Positions 1 through 7,125 of a stretch of 7,489 nt of DNA are shown piece by piece. The stretch spans positions 1 to 7,489 of the forward strand of contig JAHLBL010000078.1 of assembly GCA_020625635.1 (NCBI GenBank), given 5' to 3'. Below the pieces are notes generated by a model that saw nothing but the letters and a program-made list of their open reading frames with translations, was not told where the DNA came from and did not search any database. The position numbers and the translations under genes were made by a program. This stretch comes from a bacterium (lineage in GTDB: Bacteria; Bacillota; Clostridia; Oscillospirales; Acutalibacteraceae). Within the stretch, counting starts at the first letter, position 1, and the number at the start of each line of letters is the position of its first letter.

Positions 1-3
1 ATC

Positions 4-38
4 AAGGGGAAGGCTCGTTTGTTTTGAGCCTTCCCCTT
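4..38 (-). terminator. Intrinsic terminator-like hairpin after the large secreted protein gene
   Basis: A perfect 13-bp inverted repeat (4-16 paired with 26-38, 9-nt loop) begins 23 bp beyond the stop codon of the minus-strand gene at 62-4078. The arms contain AGGGGAAGGCTC and its complement. Read on the minus strand, the 3' arm ends in CCCCTT and then leaves the window, so the U-tract cannot be judged. On the plus strand the stem is followed by only two more T residues (39-40). Its position and strength fit a transcription terminator for the secreted protein. It could also serve a convergent plus-strand gene just outside the window. Confidence 0.7.
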
Positions 39-61
39 TTCCGCGCGCCTTAGAGGCGGCG

Positions 62-3000
62 TTATTTAACTTTAATTTTAACAGTAACCTTCTTGGTCAG
101 CATCTTGTAGTTGCCGTTACCCTTTGCGGTTACTTTTACTGTGATTTTCAGGGTGGATTTCTTGGAATAAACGCCCTTCTTGATTTTGATTACACCCTTC
201 TTAGTGATCGAAACTCCCTTGGAGGCGCTATTCTTTACAGCCTTATAGCTTACCGCGCCCTGACTCTTCTTTACCGTGATCGCTTTTTTAACAGTAACGG
301 CTTTATTTTTAAGAGTCTTAGCCTTTACGGTCTTTGAGTTCACCTTAACGGTCATGGGGTTCTTAGCCTTAAGGATCTTGAATGAAGCGATGATTTCGCC
401 GATGTAATCGCCGATACCCTTGATGGTAACTGTCGCTGTGCCTGCCTTGACGTTGTTTTTGTACTTAACGGTAAAGTCCGCGTACTCGCCGTCATTTGAA
501 ACGAGGATGTTATCCTGCTTGAGCACCTTGCCTGTGTATACCATATCGACTATACCCTCGACCAGCCACTCGGAAATATCGACCTTTGAGGGTTCGGTCT
601 CGGCGGGATCGGTTGCTGTTTCTGTCGGCTTATCGGTGACGGTCTCCTTGGGATCGGTTGCGGTCTCAATCGGTTTGTCGGTAACAGTTTCGGTCTCCTT
701 GGGATCGGTTGCTGTTTCTATCGGCTTGTCGGTGACTGTCTCGGTCTCCTTGGGATCCGTTGCTGTTTCTGTCTGTTTGTCGGTGACTGTCTCGGTCTGC
801 TTGTCGGTGACTGTCTCGGTTTCGGGTGTGCCGAGCGACTTGATTGAAACATAGAGGTCGGACTTAGTGTCATCGAGAGTCTTTGTCTCGGCGCTCTCCG
901 CGCTGCTGCCTCCCTTGATTTCAAAATTATCGCCCGCGAGAGCTACGGCGAGACCGCCGCCGAAGGCGTTTCTGTTGCCCTGAGAAACGAGGCTGCACGT
1001 GTTGTTTACGATTACGGAAGCGTTCTCGTTTGCCGCGTAAATGCCGTAACCGATTTTAACGGCTTTGCCCGAGGATGTGCTCGCGGGAGCGAGAGCGTCG
1101 GACTTCACGTTGACCGCACCGTTGACGGTCATAGTGCCGCCGAGATTAATAGCCGCGGCGGGCCTTGCTACCCAGCCGTTGATCGAAATGAAAACGCCCG
1201 TATCGACAGATTTGTCGATTTCGATAACGCCGTTCTTACCGACCGTGATGTCGTAAGCGTCGACTGTGGGATATTCGCGGATAGTCGCGGAGGTTTTAGC
1301 CCTGAGAGTTCCGTTTACGACAAGAAGCGACGCGTTTACGGTGTTGGACATCGAGGACGACTCAACGCTGTACTCAGAGTCGACGACCGCGTCCTCCGCT
1401 ATCGTAACCTTACCGCAGAGAATACCGTCGGTAAGGAGTGTGCCGCCCGAAAGCGTGAGGCTCTTGCCCCTGAGGATCATACCGTAGAATACGATACGCG
1501 ACGTCGGGCTGTTGTCGCTGCTGTGCCTGATCGTATTTCTGCCGTTGAGCACGACGTTCAGATCATTGGTCGAGTAAATACCCGCGACATAAGTATAGTC
1601 GTTCTCCGCCGAACCTACGGCAAAGTAATCGGAAATCGCGGCGTCTGTTAGCGTGAGCGTGTTTGAAGCGGGGTCGTACGACGCTTTACCGCTGATGCCG
1701 CTGCCTGTGATATTGTCGGCGTTGCCGCTGTTTACGGGAACGCCCGCGACCCAGAGACCGTAATCCGAATGCGGAAGAGTACCTGAACCCGATTCGGTCT
1801 CGGTTTCTGTCTCTGTTTCTGTTTCGGTTTCTTTATTTGTTTCCGTAACCGTTTCTGTTTCTTTAACCGTTTCGGTAGCGCCGCCTGTCTCCGTTACGGG
1901 CTCGGTTTCGGGAGCAGGCTCTGTCGGAGGAACGTCCTCTACATTAACGAAGTTCTTTCCGTCATATGTATACGAATAATAAGATATGTTTTCCATAACA
2001 TCCGTAAGCTCCGAAACGGCCTTGTCCGAGCTCTCAAAGAAAACAAGCTCCTTGTCGTTTACGGTAACCGTATTGTCCTGTGAGAAGGAATAAGCCTTAC
2101 CGTTCATAACGACATATAAGTTGCCGTCCGTGTCGGAGTAAGCGTCCGCCTTTGTGCTGCGCAGGTAATACGCGGAGCTCATCTGATAACCTGTATAGTA
2201 GGAGCTGCCCGCGATACGGCTGTAGCCCTGTTCCTCGAACTCGTCTGTGTTGAGAGTTCCGAGCGATTCAACTATGATATTAGCCTTGGCTGTCTCGTCG
2301 TAGCGGCATTTTTTAAGGTCGTAGTTTTCTACGGTATAGCTCGGTCTGCCGTAATCGTCCATATGGGTCGTGGTGGAGTACTGAGCTACATAAACGCCGT
2401 CGGGGTCGTCCTTCTTAACGACCTTGTATCTGAAGCCTACGCCGCCTGTCCATTCTTCAAGATAAGCGCCTTCGACCTTGCGGTTCTGTGTAAAAATCAT
2501 CTCGTCGCTCTTTACAAGACCGCTGACGGGGACGCCGTTTACGGCAGCGGCATTATCGCCCGCTGTCGACTTTAAAACTCTGAAGGCTGCGGTGCTGCCG
2601 CTGATATCGACGGTCGTTGTCACGCCTGAAATCTCCAGCTTTGAGTTCGCGTAGCCCCTGCCGAGCGGCTCAACGCTTATGCCGTACTCGGCTCCGCTGA
2701 CGGTGAGGCTTCCGCCGCCGTATACCGTAATGCTGCCGTCATAAACCGTGATCGACTTTAACGCGCATTCTCCGCTGACACAAAGTCTAAAATCATCGCC
2801 CATACCGTAAACCGCAAGACCGCTGTCGGTGAGGTCTACGCTGTTGAGAGTCAGGATATTTTTCTTTGGGTTGTACCAGACGCTCTCGGAGGAGTCGCTG
2901 TGAGGGCCTTCCAGGTCATAGACCACGGTTTCGCCCTGATCCGAGTCAAGGTAGATCGCGGGAATCTTTCCGCGGACATTCGGAACGACGTTCAGCTGTT

Positions 3001-4078
3001 TGTCCGTGGACTGATACTCGCATACCCAGAAATCGTAGGTAACGGGAGCAAGCTCGCTTGTGATCTCATCCTCAACCGATTCGAAAACCGAATACTCCTT
3101 GCCGTTCAAGTTGATTTTTTTGTTCTCGTTGAGAGTGTAATAGCCATCCCAGCCGCTGCCGTACTGATTGCCGAAACCGTCCTCGTACAGATCCATTTCT
3201 CTTTTGTCAACGGAAGTGCAGGTAATTGTTGACAACTCCTTTTCGCCGTCGAATTCATAGCCCTTTTTCTTGAACTTGGTCTCGCTGAGATAATCCTCTT
3301 TTTCGGTGTCATACACATAGCCGCCGACCGTATCGTCGTAACACGCGCGGAAAACGCCGAGACTGCCCCAGCTGTATTCTTTCGCGACAAAGAAGGTGTC
3401 GGGCTCGGAGCTGTTCTTCACCTTATACATTTCGACCTGCTCAAGCGTAACGCCCGACAATGTTTTATTTGCGGTCTCTGACGTTTTGCTCGAGTTGAAA
3501 TAGCCCGCGGCTCTCTTCTTGCCGACAGTCATGATCGTATCTCCGTCATCGTGAGTCGTATTCTTGATATTGACTGCGCAGGACGTCGCCATTAAATTAA
3601 GCGTGACCTCCTCGCCTACGTCGATCGACATATCGTAGTGCTCATACATCAACGTGTTCATTTTGATCGCGGAGCTGTCAGTGGTCGACAGAGTGAGAGT
3701 TCCGTCGCCGACGATGTTCAGAGCGCTGTCGTAAACATTCAGCACGCCCGCGCTGCATTCGCCCGTGACCGAAAGTCTGAAATCCGTGCCGAGATTATAG
3801 ATATCAATCTGAGAATCCTCGGACAGTGTCGCGTTGTTGAGCGAAAGGACGTTGTTGTCCTTGTCATACGTAACGCCCGCAACGGCGTCGTTGTTGAGAG
3901 TTCCGTCATGATCGAAGAAAATCTCATGGCTTTTGGAGTCGGTATTTACAATAATACACGGACCGCCTCCGCCTGTTTTTTCAACATCCGTCTCAGCGGC
4001 AAAGGACGGCGTCACACAGACGGACGCCAGAAGCAAAACCGCTAAAACGATGCTTATTGTCTTTTTGAATAAAGTCAT
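62..4078 (-). CDS. Large secreted multidomain surface protein, possibly carbohydrate-binding
   Basis: This 1338-residue protein starts with a clear Sec signal peptide: FKK, a hydrophobic core at about residues 8-23, and probable cleavage after SFA (residue 27). Residues about 50-355 and 372-712 are a diverged tandem duplication. Each unit begins with a beta-rich module (YNLGTDFRLSVTGEC versus YGMGDDFRLCVSGEC) and continues into a region with YKVxxxxxPD and a late ExVFES/VFFES block. A Thr/Glu linker follows (717-766). A third beta-strand-rich module (about 772-1080) carries LTLTDAAIS and LTLSGGTLLTDG, reminiscent of beta-helix carbohydrate-binding proteins of Clostridia. A second repeated linker spans 1085-1164. 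An Ig-like segment (about 1180-1236, YTGK...NNVKAGTATVTIKG) and a lysine-rich domain (about 1240-1338) close the protein. There is no LPXTG, dockerin, SLH or catalytic motif, so anchoring is unclear; the basic tail might bind anionic wall polymers (inference). The start is supported by GGGGAGGG 7 nt upstream. Secretion is confident; carbohydrate binding is tentative. Confidence 0.9.
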   Translation of the reverse strand: MTLFKKTISIVLAVLLLASVCVTPSFAAETDVEKTGGGGPCIIVNTDSKSHEIFFDHDGTLNNDAVAGVTYDKDNNVLSLNNATLSEDSQIDIYNLGTDFRLSVTGECSAGVLNVYDSALNIVGDGTLTLSTTDSSAIKMNTLMYEHYDMSIDVGEEVTLNLMATSCAVNIKNTTHDDGDTIMTVGKKRAAGYFNSSKTSETANKTLSGVTLEQVEMYKVKNSSEPDTFFVAKEYSWGSLGVFRACYDDTVGGYVYDTEKEDYLSETKFKKKGYEFDGEKELSTITCTSVDKREMDLYEDGFGNQYGSGWDGYYTLNENKKINLNGKEYSVFESVEDEITSELAPVTYDFWVCEYQSTDKQLNVVPNVRGKIPAIYLDSDQGETVVYDLEGPHSDSSESVWYNPKKNILTLNSVDLTDSGLAVYGMGDDFRLCVSGECALKSITVYDGSITVYGGGSLTVSGAEYGISVEPLGRGYANSKLEISGVTTTVDISGSTAAFRVLKSTAGDNAAAVNGVPVSGLVKSDEMIFTQNRKVEGAYLEEWTGGVGFRYKVVKKDDPDGVYVAQYSTTTHMDDYGRPSYTVENYDLKKCRYDETAKANIIVESLGTLNTDEFEEQGYSRIAGSSYYTGYQMSSAYYLRSTKADAYSDTDGNLYVVMNGKAYSFSQDNTVTVNDKELVFFESSDKAVSELTDVMENISYYSYTYDGKNFVNVEDVPPTEPAPETEPVTETGGATETVKETETVTETNKETETETETETETESGSGTLPHSDYGLWVAGVPVNSGNADNITGSGISGKASYDPASNTLTLTDAAISDYFAVGSAENDYTYVAGIYSTNDLNVVLNGRNTIRHSSDNSPTSRIVFYGMILRGKSLTLSGGTLLTDGILCGKVTIAEDAVVDSEYSVESSSMSNTVNASLLVVNGTLRAKTSATIREYPTVDAYDITVGKNGVIEIDKSVDTGVFISINGWVARPAAAINLGGTMTVNGAVNVKSDALAPASTSSGKAVKIGYGIYAANENASVIVNNTCSLVSQGNRNAFGGGLAVALAGDNFEIKGGSSAESAETKTLDDTKSDLYVSIKSLGTPETETVTDKQTETVTDKQTETATDPKETETVTDKPIETATDPKETETVTDKPIETATDPKETVTDKPTETATDPAETEPSKVDISEWLVEGIVDMVYTGKVLKQDNILVSNDGEYADFTVKYKNNVKAGTATVTIKGIGDYIGEIIASFKILKAKNPMTVKVNSKTVKAKTLKNKAVTVKKAITVKKSQGAVSYKAVKNSASKGVSITKKGVIKIKKGVYSKKSTLKITVKVTAKGNGNYKMLTKKVTVKIKVK
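587..826 (-). repeat. Tandem repeats encoding the TETVTDKPIETATDPK linker
   Basis: This stretch encodes residues about 1085-1164 of the secreted protein. It is built from short units: two TETVTDKQ copies, then about three units ending in ETATDPKE with a 17-residue (51-bp) period (ETETVTDKPIETATDPK). The last unit is shortened by two residues and ends ATDPAE. The DNA is nearly identical between units (recurring TTGGGATCGGTTGCTGTTTC). Such linkers usually act as flexible, possibly glycosylated spacers; near-identity at the DNA level suggests recent expansion and possible length variation between strains. Confidence 0.85.
1781..1930 (-). repeat. Thr/Glu-rich linker with a TETETETE run
   Basis: This stretch encodes residues about 717-766 of the secreted protein, moving from PPTEPAPETEPVTET through ETETVTETNKE to an alternating Thr-Glu run at about 749-762. 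At the DNA level it is an imperfect hexanucleotide tract (GTTTCT/GTCTCT/GTTTCG on the plus strand). It separates the duplicated N-terminal half from the third module and is probably a flexible extended spacer. Confidence 0.8.
1943..3931 (-). repeat. Internal tandem gene duplication (two units of about 300-340 residues)
   Basis: Protein residues about 50-355 (bases 3014-3931) and 372-712 (bases 1943-2965) align in the same order. DFRLSVTGECSAGVLNVYDS matches DFRLCVSGECALKSITVYDG; YKVKNSSEPDTFFVAKEYS matches YKVVKKDDPDGVYVAQYST; the first unit's NGKEYSVFESVEDEITSEL matches the second's VNDKELVFFESSDKAVSEL. Identity is modest and the units differ by insertions, so the duplication is old. It was seen by eye in the translation and has not been scored. 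Confidence 0.75.
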
Positions 4079-4085
4079 AAAAATT

Positions 4086-4093
4086 CCCTCCCC
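4086..4093 (-). promoter_or_regulatory. Ribosome binding site of the secreted protein gene
   Basis: On the minus strand GGGGAGGG ends 7 nt before the ATG at 4078. It is a strong Shine-Dalgarno match and fixes this start, which is also the one that gives an intact signal peptide. Confidence 0.8.
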
Positions 4094-4111
4094 AGAAAAT
4101 TTTATACAACG

Positions 4112-4120
4112 ATTATATCA
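4112..4120 (-). promoter_or_regulatory. Extended -10 promoter for the secreted protein gene
   Basis: The minus strand reads TGATATAAT here: a perfect TATAAT preceded by the TGn extended -10 element. No good TTGACA-like -35 is seen at 16-18 bp, which is common for extended -10 promoters. A start point about 7 bp downstream would leave a leader of roughly 25-30 nt that includes the ribosome binding site. It implies the gene can be transcribed separately from pncB upstream. Confidence 0.6.
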
Positions 4121-4171
4121 TACATTATTTGAAAATGCTGTACAAAAATTTCAGGGAGGGTTTGTGTATGT

Positions 4172-4203
4172 TGACGAACGAAAACCGTTCAGTCAGGTTT
4201 TTT
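4172..4203 (+). terminator. Hairpin with T-tract between pncB and the secreted protein gene
   Basis: TGACGAACG (4172-4180) pairs with CGTTCAGTCA (4186-4195), one bulged base, loop AAAAC. On the plus strand it is followed by GG and six T residues (4198-4203), the canonical order for an intrinsic terminator in the plus direction. On the minus strand the A-tract precedes the stem and no U-tract follows, so it would be a poor terminator for pncB, although it may still mark or protect the mRNA 3' end. No convincing plus-strand gene leads into it. Confidence 0.45.
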
Positions 4204-5392
4204 ACTTTTCTCTGTCTATTCTGAACGCTACCGAGCGCTTGAGATAGTCGAGATAGCTCTCATCGCGGCACATAGCCTTGCCGACGTCGTCCGAAAGCTT
4301 TGCGACAGGTCTGCCGTTGACGTACTGCAGCTTAATGACTATGTTGAGCGCGTTTTCGCAGGTATCGTTGGAGCAGAAGGTTCCTATGCCGAAGCTGACC
4401 TTGGTTCTGTCCTTAAAGTAATCGAACAGCTTCTGGGCGCGGTCAAAGTCGAGGCTGTCGGAAAACAGCAGCAGCTTTGATTTCGGGTCAACGCCGTATC
4501 TCTCGTAATGCTTAATGATCTTCTCGCCCCATTCGTACGGGTCGCCCGAATCGTGGCGCACGCCCGAGTAGTTGTTCACCATCGAACGGTTGAAATCGAG
4601 CAGGAACAGATCGGTGGTGATAGTATCGGTAAGCGCGGTCCCGTTATCTCCGTCGTACTCGTCGTACCAGTCGCGCATAGCGTAATGGTTAGTGTACGCG
4701 AGCGGGATCCTGTCGATCCCCTGATACATCTGCACGTACTCGTGAGCGTATGTGCCTATGGGAGTGAGGTCGTACTTCATCGCGAGATATACGTTCGAGG
4801 TGCCGACGCATTTGTCGGTTTCCGCGGCGAGCCTGCGAACCGCGACCTCCTGCCATTCGCGCGAGAGCCTGCGGCGGCAGCCGAACTCCGCGAACTTGAA
4901 AGTATAAGTGCCGTCGCCCAGGCGCTCGATCTTTTTGTCGAGCCTTTCCTCGGCGGATTTCCTCAGCTTTTCGTAGTCGAAGTTCATACGGAAATATACC
5001 TCGTTGATAATCTCAAGAAGATATATCTCAAACTGCATAGCCGAGAACAGAGGTCCGTCGACTACTACGCTCAGCTCTCCGTTCTCGCCGCTGATTTCCA
5101 CGTAATCGCGGATTGGTCGCCAGAGGCGGAGGAACTCGACATAGTCGTTCTTTATAAAACGGATGGAGCGCAGGTAATCGAGCTCCTCCTCCGTAAATTT
5201 CAGAGTGCACAGGTGGTCTACCTGAGCCTTTATTTCCTCGACCGTCTCGTCGGTGAACACGACATCCCTGTTGCGGCATTTAAAATAATACTTTCCGCAG
5301 AGGTCGGTGTGCTTGTGAAAAATCACCTGATCCATATTGAACTTGTACAAGTCCGTATCGAGCAGTGATATAATGATCGGTTCGAGCTTCAT
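4202..5392 (-). CDS. pncB: Nicotinate phosphoribosyltransferase (NAPRTase)
   Basis: This 396-residue cytoplasmic enzyme joins nicotinate to PRPP, with ATP hydrolysis, to form nicotinate mononucleotide (Preiss-Handler NAD salvage, EC 6.3.4.21). The length fits the short bacterial form. Family motifs appear in order: DTDLYKFNM (12-20) near the N-terminus, EFGCRRR (169-175), GTSNVYLA (197-204), and GTYAHEYVQ (213-221), whose His217 matches the histidine phosphorylated in the Salmonella enzyme. LTDTITTDLFL (254-264), GVRHDSGDP (277-285), LLLFSDSLDF (307-316) and SFGIGTFCSND (333-343) form the phosphoribosyl-binding part of the barrel, and KLSDDVGK (365-372) closes it. It lies 21 bp after pncA and is almost certainly cotranscribed with it. 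The Shine-Dalgarno AAAGGA in the gap is about 12 nt from the ATG, rather far. No truncation or missing key residue is seen. Confidence 0.95.
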   Translation of the reverse strand: MKLEPIIISLLDTDLYKFNMDQVIFHKHTDLCGKYYFKCRNRDVVFTDETVEEIKAQVDHLCTLKFTEEELDYLRSIRFIKNDYVEFLRLWRPIRDYVEISGENGELSVVVDGPLFSAMQFEIYLLEIINEVYFRMNFDYEKLRKSAEERLDKKIERLGDGTYTFKFAEFGCRRRLSREWQEVAVRRLAAETDKCVGTSNVYLAMKYDLTPIGTYAHEYVQMYQGIDRIPLAYTNHYAMRDWYDEYDGDNGTALTDTITTDLFLLDFNRSMVNNYSGVRHDSGDPYEWGEKIIKHYERYGVDPKSKLLLFSDSLDFDRAQKLFDYFKDRTKVSFGIGTFCSNDTCENALNIVIKLQYVNGRPVAKLSDDVGKAMCRDESYLDYLKRSVAFRIDREK

Positions 5393-5413
5393 GGTTACTT
5401 ACCGTCCTTTACT

Positions 5414-5944
5414 TTAATTGTTGGTTACCGTTATCTGGCAGCAGCTCATTGTCTGCAGCGCGGCGGCGTGGGTTTCGGGCGTTACTCCCGCGCAGCAGGC
5501 GGCGTCAACGCTGATCTCTGCTTCTCTGAAATGAGCCTTGAGCAGAAGCGCGTTGCTTACGACGCAGATATCCGTGCATAGTCCGATAAGCTCGATCGTG
5601 AACTCTTCGCCGTCCGCCTCCTTCTCGATCAGCGCGGGGAGCTCGACAGAGCCGAAGGTGGGCTTTTCAACCGCGGTGTAATCCTTTCCCGTGAGGGCGT
5701 CGGCAACGTCGGCGTTGAGCTGCCATCCGTCGGTGCCCCTTATGCAGTGCGGTACGGGCAGCTTTCTGCCCTCGGCGGTCTGCATATAATCCTCGAAGTG
5801 TGTATCGAAGGTGACGAAGATCTTGCCGTCAAAGCCCTCGATCTTTTTTACTACGTTGGGAACGATCGCGACGGCTTCGGCTGTGCCGAGAGCTCCGTCA
5901 ACGAAGTCCTTCTGCATATCAACCACTACCAAAAAATGTTTCAT
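5414..5944 (-). CDS. pncA: Nicotinamidase-like isochorismatase-family hydrolase
   Basis: This 176-residue protein belongs to the cysteine hydrolase (isochorismatase) family and probably deamidates nicotinamide to nicotinate (EC 3.5.1.19). The catalytic triad is visible: Asp9 in VVVDMQKDF, Lys94 in AVEKPTFGS, and Cys127 in GLCTDICVVSNAL. The metal site is also present: Asp47 and His49 (DTH), probably Glu58, and His66 in the VPHCIRGT motif, a layout resembling streptococcal nicotinamidase. The start is supported by AAGGAAAGGA about 8 nt upstream. The next gene encodes the enzyme that consumes nicotinate, which strongly favours nicotinamidase over other amidohydrolases of the family. It is slightly shorter than many PncA proteins and ends in a short C-terminus rich in cysteine (CCAGV, MSCCQI) with no apparent damage. 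Confidence 0.88.
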   Translation of the reverse strand: MKHFLVVVDMQKDFVDGALGTAEAVAIVPNVVKKIEGFDGKIFVTFDTHFEDYMQTAEGRKLPVPHCIRGTDGWQLNADVADALTGKDYTAVEKPTFGSVELPALIEKEADGEEFTIELIGLCTDICVVSNALLLKAHFREAEISVDAACCAGVTPETHAAALQTMSCCQITVTNN

Positions 5945-5951
5945 AACTCTG

Positions 5952-5962
5952 TTCCTTTCCTT
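5952..5962 (-). promoter_or_regulatory. Ribosome binding site of pncA
   Basis: The minus strand reads AAGGAAAGGAAC ahead of the ATG at 5944, with the nearest AGGA about 8 nt away. It supports the chosen start of pncA. Confidence 0.7.
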
Positions 5963-5978
5963 ATTATCTTCTGAGTAA

Positions 5979-6009
5979 GCGCCGATTAATCCGGGTACGT
6001 AAATCGCGC
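5979..6009 (-). promoter_or_regulatory. Inverted repeat in the pncA leader
   Basis: On the minus strand GCGCGATT (6009-6002) pairs with AATCGGCGC (5987-5979) with one bulged base, leaving a loop of about 14 nt. It lies roughly 17 bp upstream of the pncA ribosome binding site, in the 107-bp gap between the upstream membrane protein gene and pncA. It could be an mRNA hairpin or a repressor operator for NAD salvage. I do not recognise it as a known NAD riboswitch or a confident NiaR or NrtR site. I also found no convincing -35/-10 pair in this gap. Confidence 0.3.
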
Positions 6010-6051
6010 CCGACAGAAAGACTTGAATTATTCAGCGTTTACCGCTTTATC

Positions 6052-6750
6052 CTACAAGCCTATTTTTCTTGATTCTTCCTGATCGTTATAACTGTGTCTG
6101 AACGAATTATAACAGTAATAATTAAAAACGCCGTTAAGCCCGAAAGGCTCCTCCAGCAGCACGCGCTCCCCATTGATGCAGAAGCGCCTGCACGGCGGCA
6201 GCTTACAGCCATTGTACTCACTGCCCTCGCGGATATCTCCGAAAAAATCATCGCGGACAGCCTCTGTCAGCGTCCACTCGTGCCACGAGGAGCCCCCGCC
6301 GTCATGATAAGATTCCTGTTCGCTGTATACGTATCTGATACCGCTGCTTTTCTCATCAATCCATCTTCTAATATATCCCAAATCGAATCGGAAAGTAACA
6401 GATTCTTCTTCAGGATAAACCGCGAGATTATCGTCGATACCCGCAAAACGTAAAACGGACTCGGCACAGCTCCTCAGCCCTTCCCCTTCGGCAAATCTTC
6501 CGAGGAAAGGATGGACGGCTGAAATAAACCTTTCCAAAGCATTTTTCTCACAAGCGGCGCTGCTGTTTTCATGTTGAGCGGAACAGTCCTCTTCTTCGGC
6601 GCTTTCCTGTGTGTTATCGTCGTTTTGAAAAACACTGTCGCGCTTTATTGCCAAATTTTTAATATAGTTAAAGCAAACGACGACAGCCATAAAAAATATA
6701 AAAGTTATTATAAAAAATACAATGTACAAAAATATTTTTTCCAAGCTCAT
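6052..6750 (-). CDS. Unrecognised membrane-anchored protein
   Basis: I do not recognise the family of this 232-residue protein. Residues about 7-30 form one strongly hydrophobic helix (FLYIVFFIITFIFFMAVVVCF) followed by KNLAIKR. By the positive-inside rule this places the rest of the protein in the cytoplasm. Residues about 41-70 are a disordered acidic linker (NDDNTQESAEEEDC...). Residues about 71-232 look like a folded domain with tryptophans at 130, 156 and 159, a GGGSSWHEWTL stretch, and three close cysteines (182, 187, 191 in CKLPPCRRFC). The cysteines could bind a metal or simply be reduced thiols; nothing shows which. A weak AGGTG lies 4 nt before the ATG. The gene is 107 bp upstream of pncA on the same strand, so read-through is possible, but no functional link to NAD salvage is evident. 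Confidence 0.75.
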   Translation of the reverse strand: MSLEKIFLYIVFFIITFIFFMAVVVCFNYIKNLAIKRDSVFQNDDNTQESAEEEDCSAQHENSSAACEKNALERFISAVHPFLGRFAEGEGLRSCAESVLRFAGIDDNLAVYPEEESVTFRFDLGYIRRWIDEKSSGIRYVYSEQESYHDGGGSSWHEWTLTEAVRDDFFGDIREGSEYNGCKLPPCRRFCINGERVLLEEPFGLNGVFNYYCYNSFRHSYNDQEESRKIGL

Positions 6751-6827
6751 AAAGCACCTATTCAGTTATTTTTCAGAATACAGCTTTTTTCCTGCGGAGG
6801 AAAACACCGCTTCCGAATTTTTACATT

Positions 6828-6856
6828 ACTATACTATCACATTAAACCTCTGAAAA
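6828..6856 (-). promoter_or_regulatory. Candidate promoter of the membrane protein gene
   Basis: The minus strand has TTTTCA (6856-6851), a 17-bp spacer and TATAGT (6833-6828), matching the housekeeping -35 at 4 of 6 and -10 at 5 of 6 positions. A start near 6821 would give a leader of about 70 nt before the ATG at 6750. The leader contains GCGG/CCGC arms that could form a small hairpin. Confidence 0.45.
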
Positions 6857-6987
6857 CAAGTACGCTGAAAAATTATATCGGGATATCGACAGCCGATATT
6901 CACCGCGCTTTCCCGTAAACCGTCAGCTGCTGCACAAACTACTGCTAAGCGTTTGTTTATGTGAATTGCAGTTTTTTCAGATTTTTA

Positions 6988-7125
6988 TTAACATATGAGA
7001 AGGGGCGCGCTGAAATAAAAAGCACCCGAATAGGTTGATATAGGTGATGGCGCGCTGAAAGTGCCGTCATCTTCCGAAAACTTCCTCCTCGCCTGTTGCG
7101 GCGTGTACGGAACTATAAGTTTCAT
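6988..7125 (-). CDS. Possible 45-residue peptide encoded from repeat copy 1
   Basis: An ATG-started frame encodes MKLIVPYTPQQARRKFSEDD and then GTFSAPSPISTYSGAFYFSA, ending PLLIC before TAA. Its first 26 codons match the frame in copy 2 with one amino-acid change (F16S). The motif FSAP occurs twice in frame (23-26 and 38-41) from a repeated TTCAGCGCGCC. Against it: there is no Shine-Dalgarno before this ATG, the peptide is short, and the repeats diverge after codon 26. An in-copy GGAGG with a later ATG in another frame (starting MTALSARHH) is an alternative. It may be only the remnant of a gene's 5' end or a non-coding repeat. Confidence 0.2.
   Translation of the reverse strand: MKLIVPYTPQQARRKFSEDDGTFSAPSPISTYSGAFYFSAPLLIC

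Noticed and set aside
587..826. CRISPR-like array
   Set aside because: The repeats are in frame, lack unique spacers of constant length, and encode a protein linker.
420..854. A plus-strand frame encoding repeated VSVGLSVTVSV segments
   Set aside because: It is the antisense of the TETVTDKPIETATDPK linker; its repetitiveness simply mirrors the repeats of the real minus-strand gene.
4508..5368. A 286-codon open frame on the plus strand
   Set aside because: It lies wholly opposite pncB, which carries all NAPRTase motifs. The plus-strand translation has no recognisable domain, so it is a shadow of the real gene.
5945..6051. Known NAD riboswitch or NiaR/NrtR operator upstream of pncA
   Set aside because: An inverted repeat is present, but I could not match it to a known riboswitch core or repressor consensus, so no name was assigned.
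6571..6918. A 115-codon plus-strand frame running into the repeat region
   Set aside because: Most of it is antisense to the membrane protein's N-terminus and leader, with a low-complexity Lys/Tyr composition and no ribosome binding site I could support.
6930..6977. Plus-strand intrinsic terminator with stem ACAAAC/GTTTGT and six T residues
   Set aside because: The stem is short and AT-rich, separated from the T-tract by an internal loop, and no plus-strand gene precedes it.
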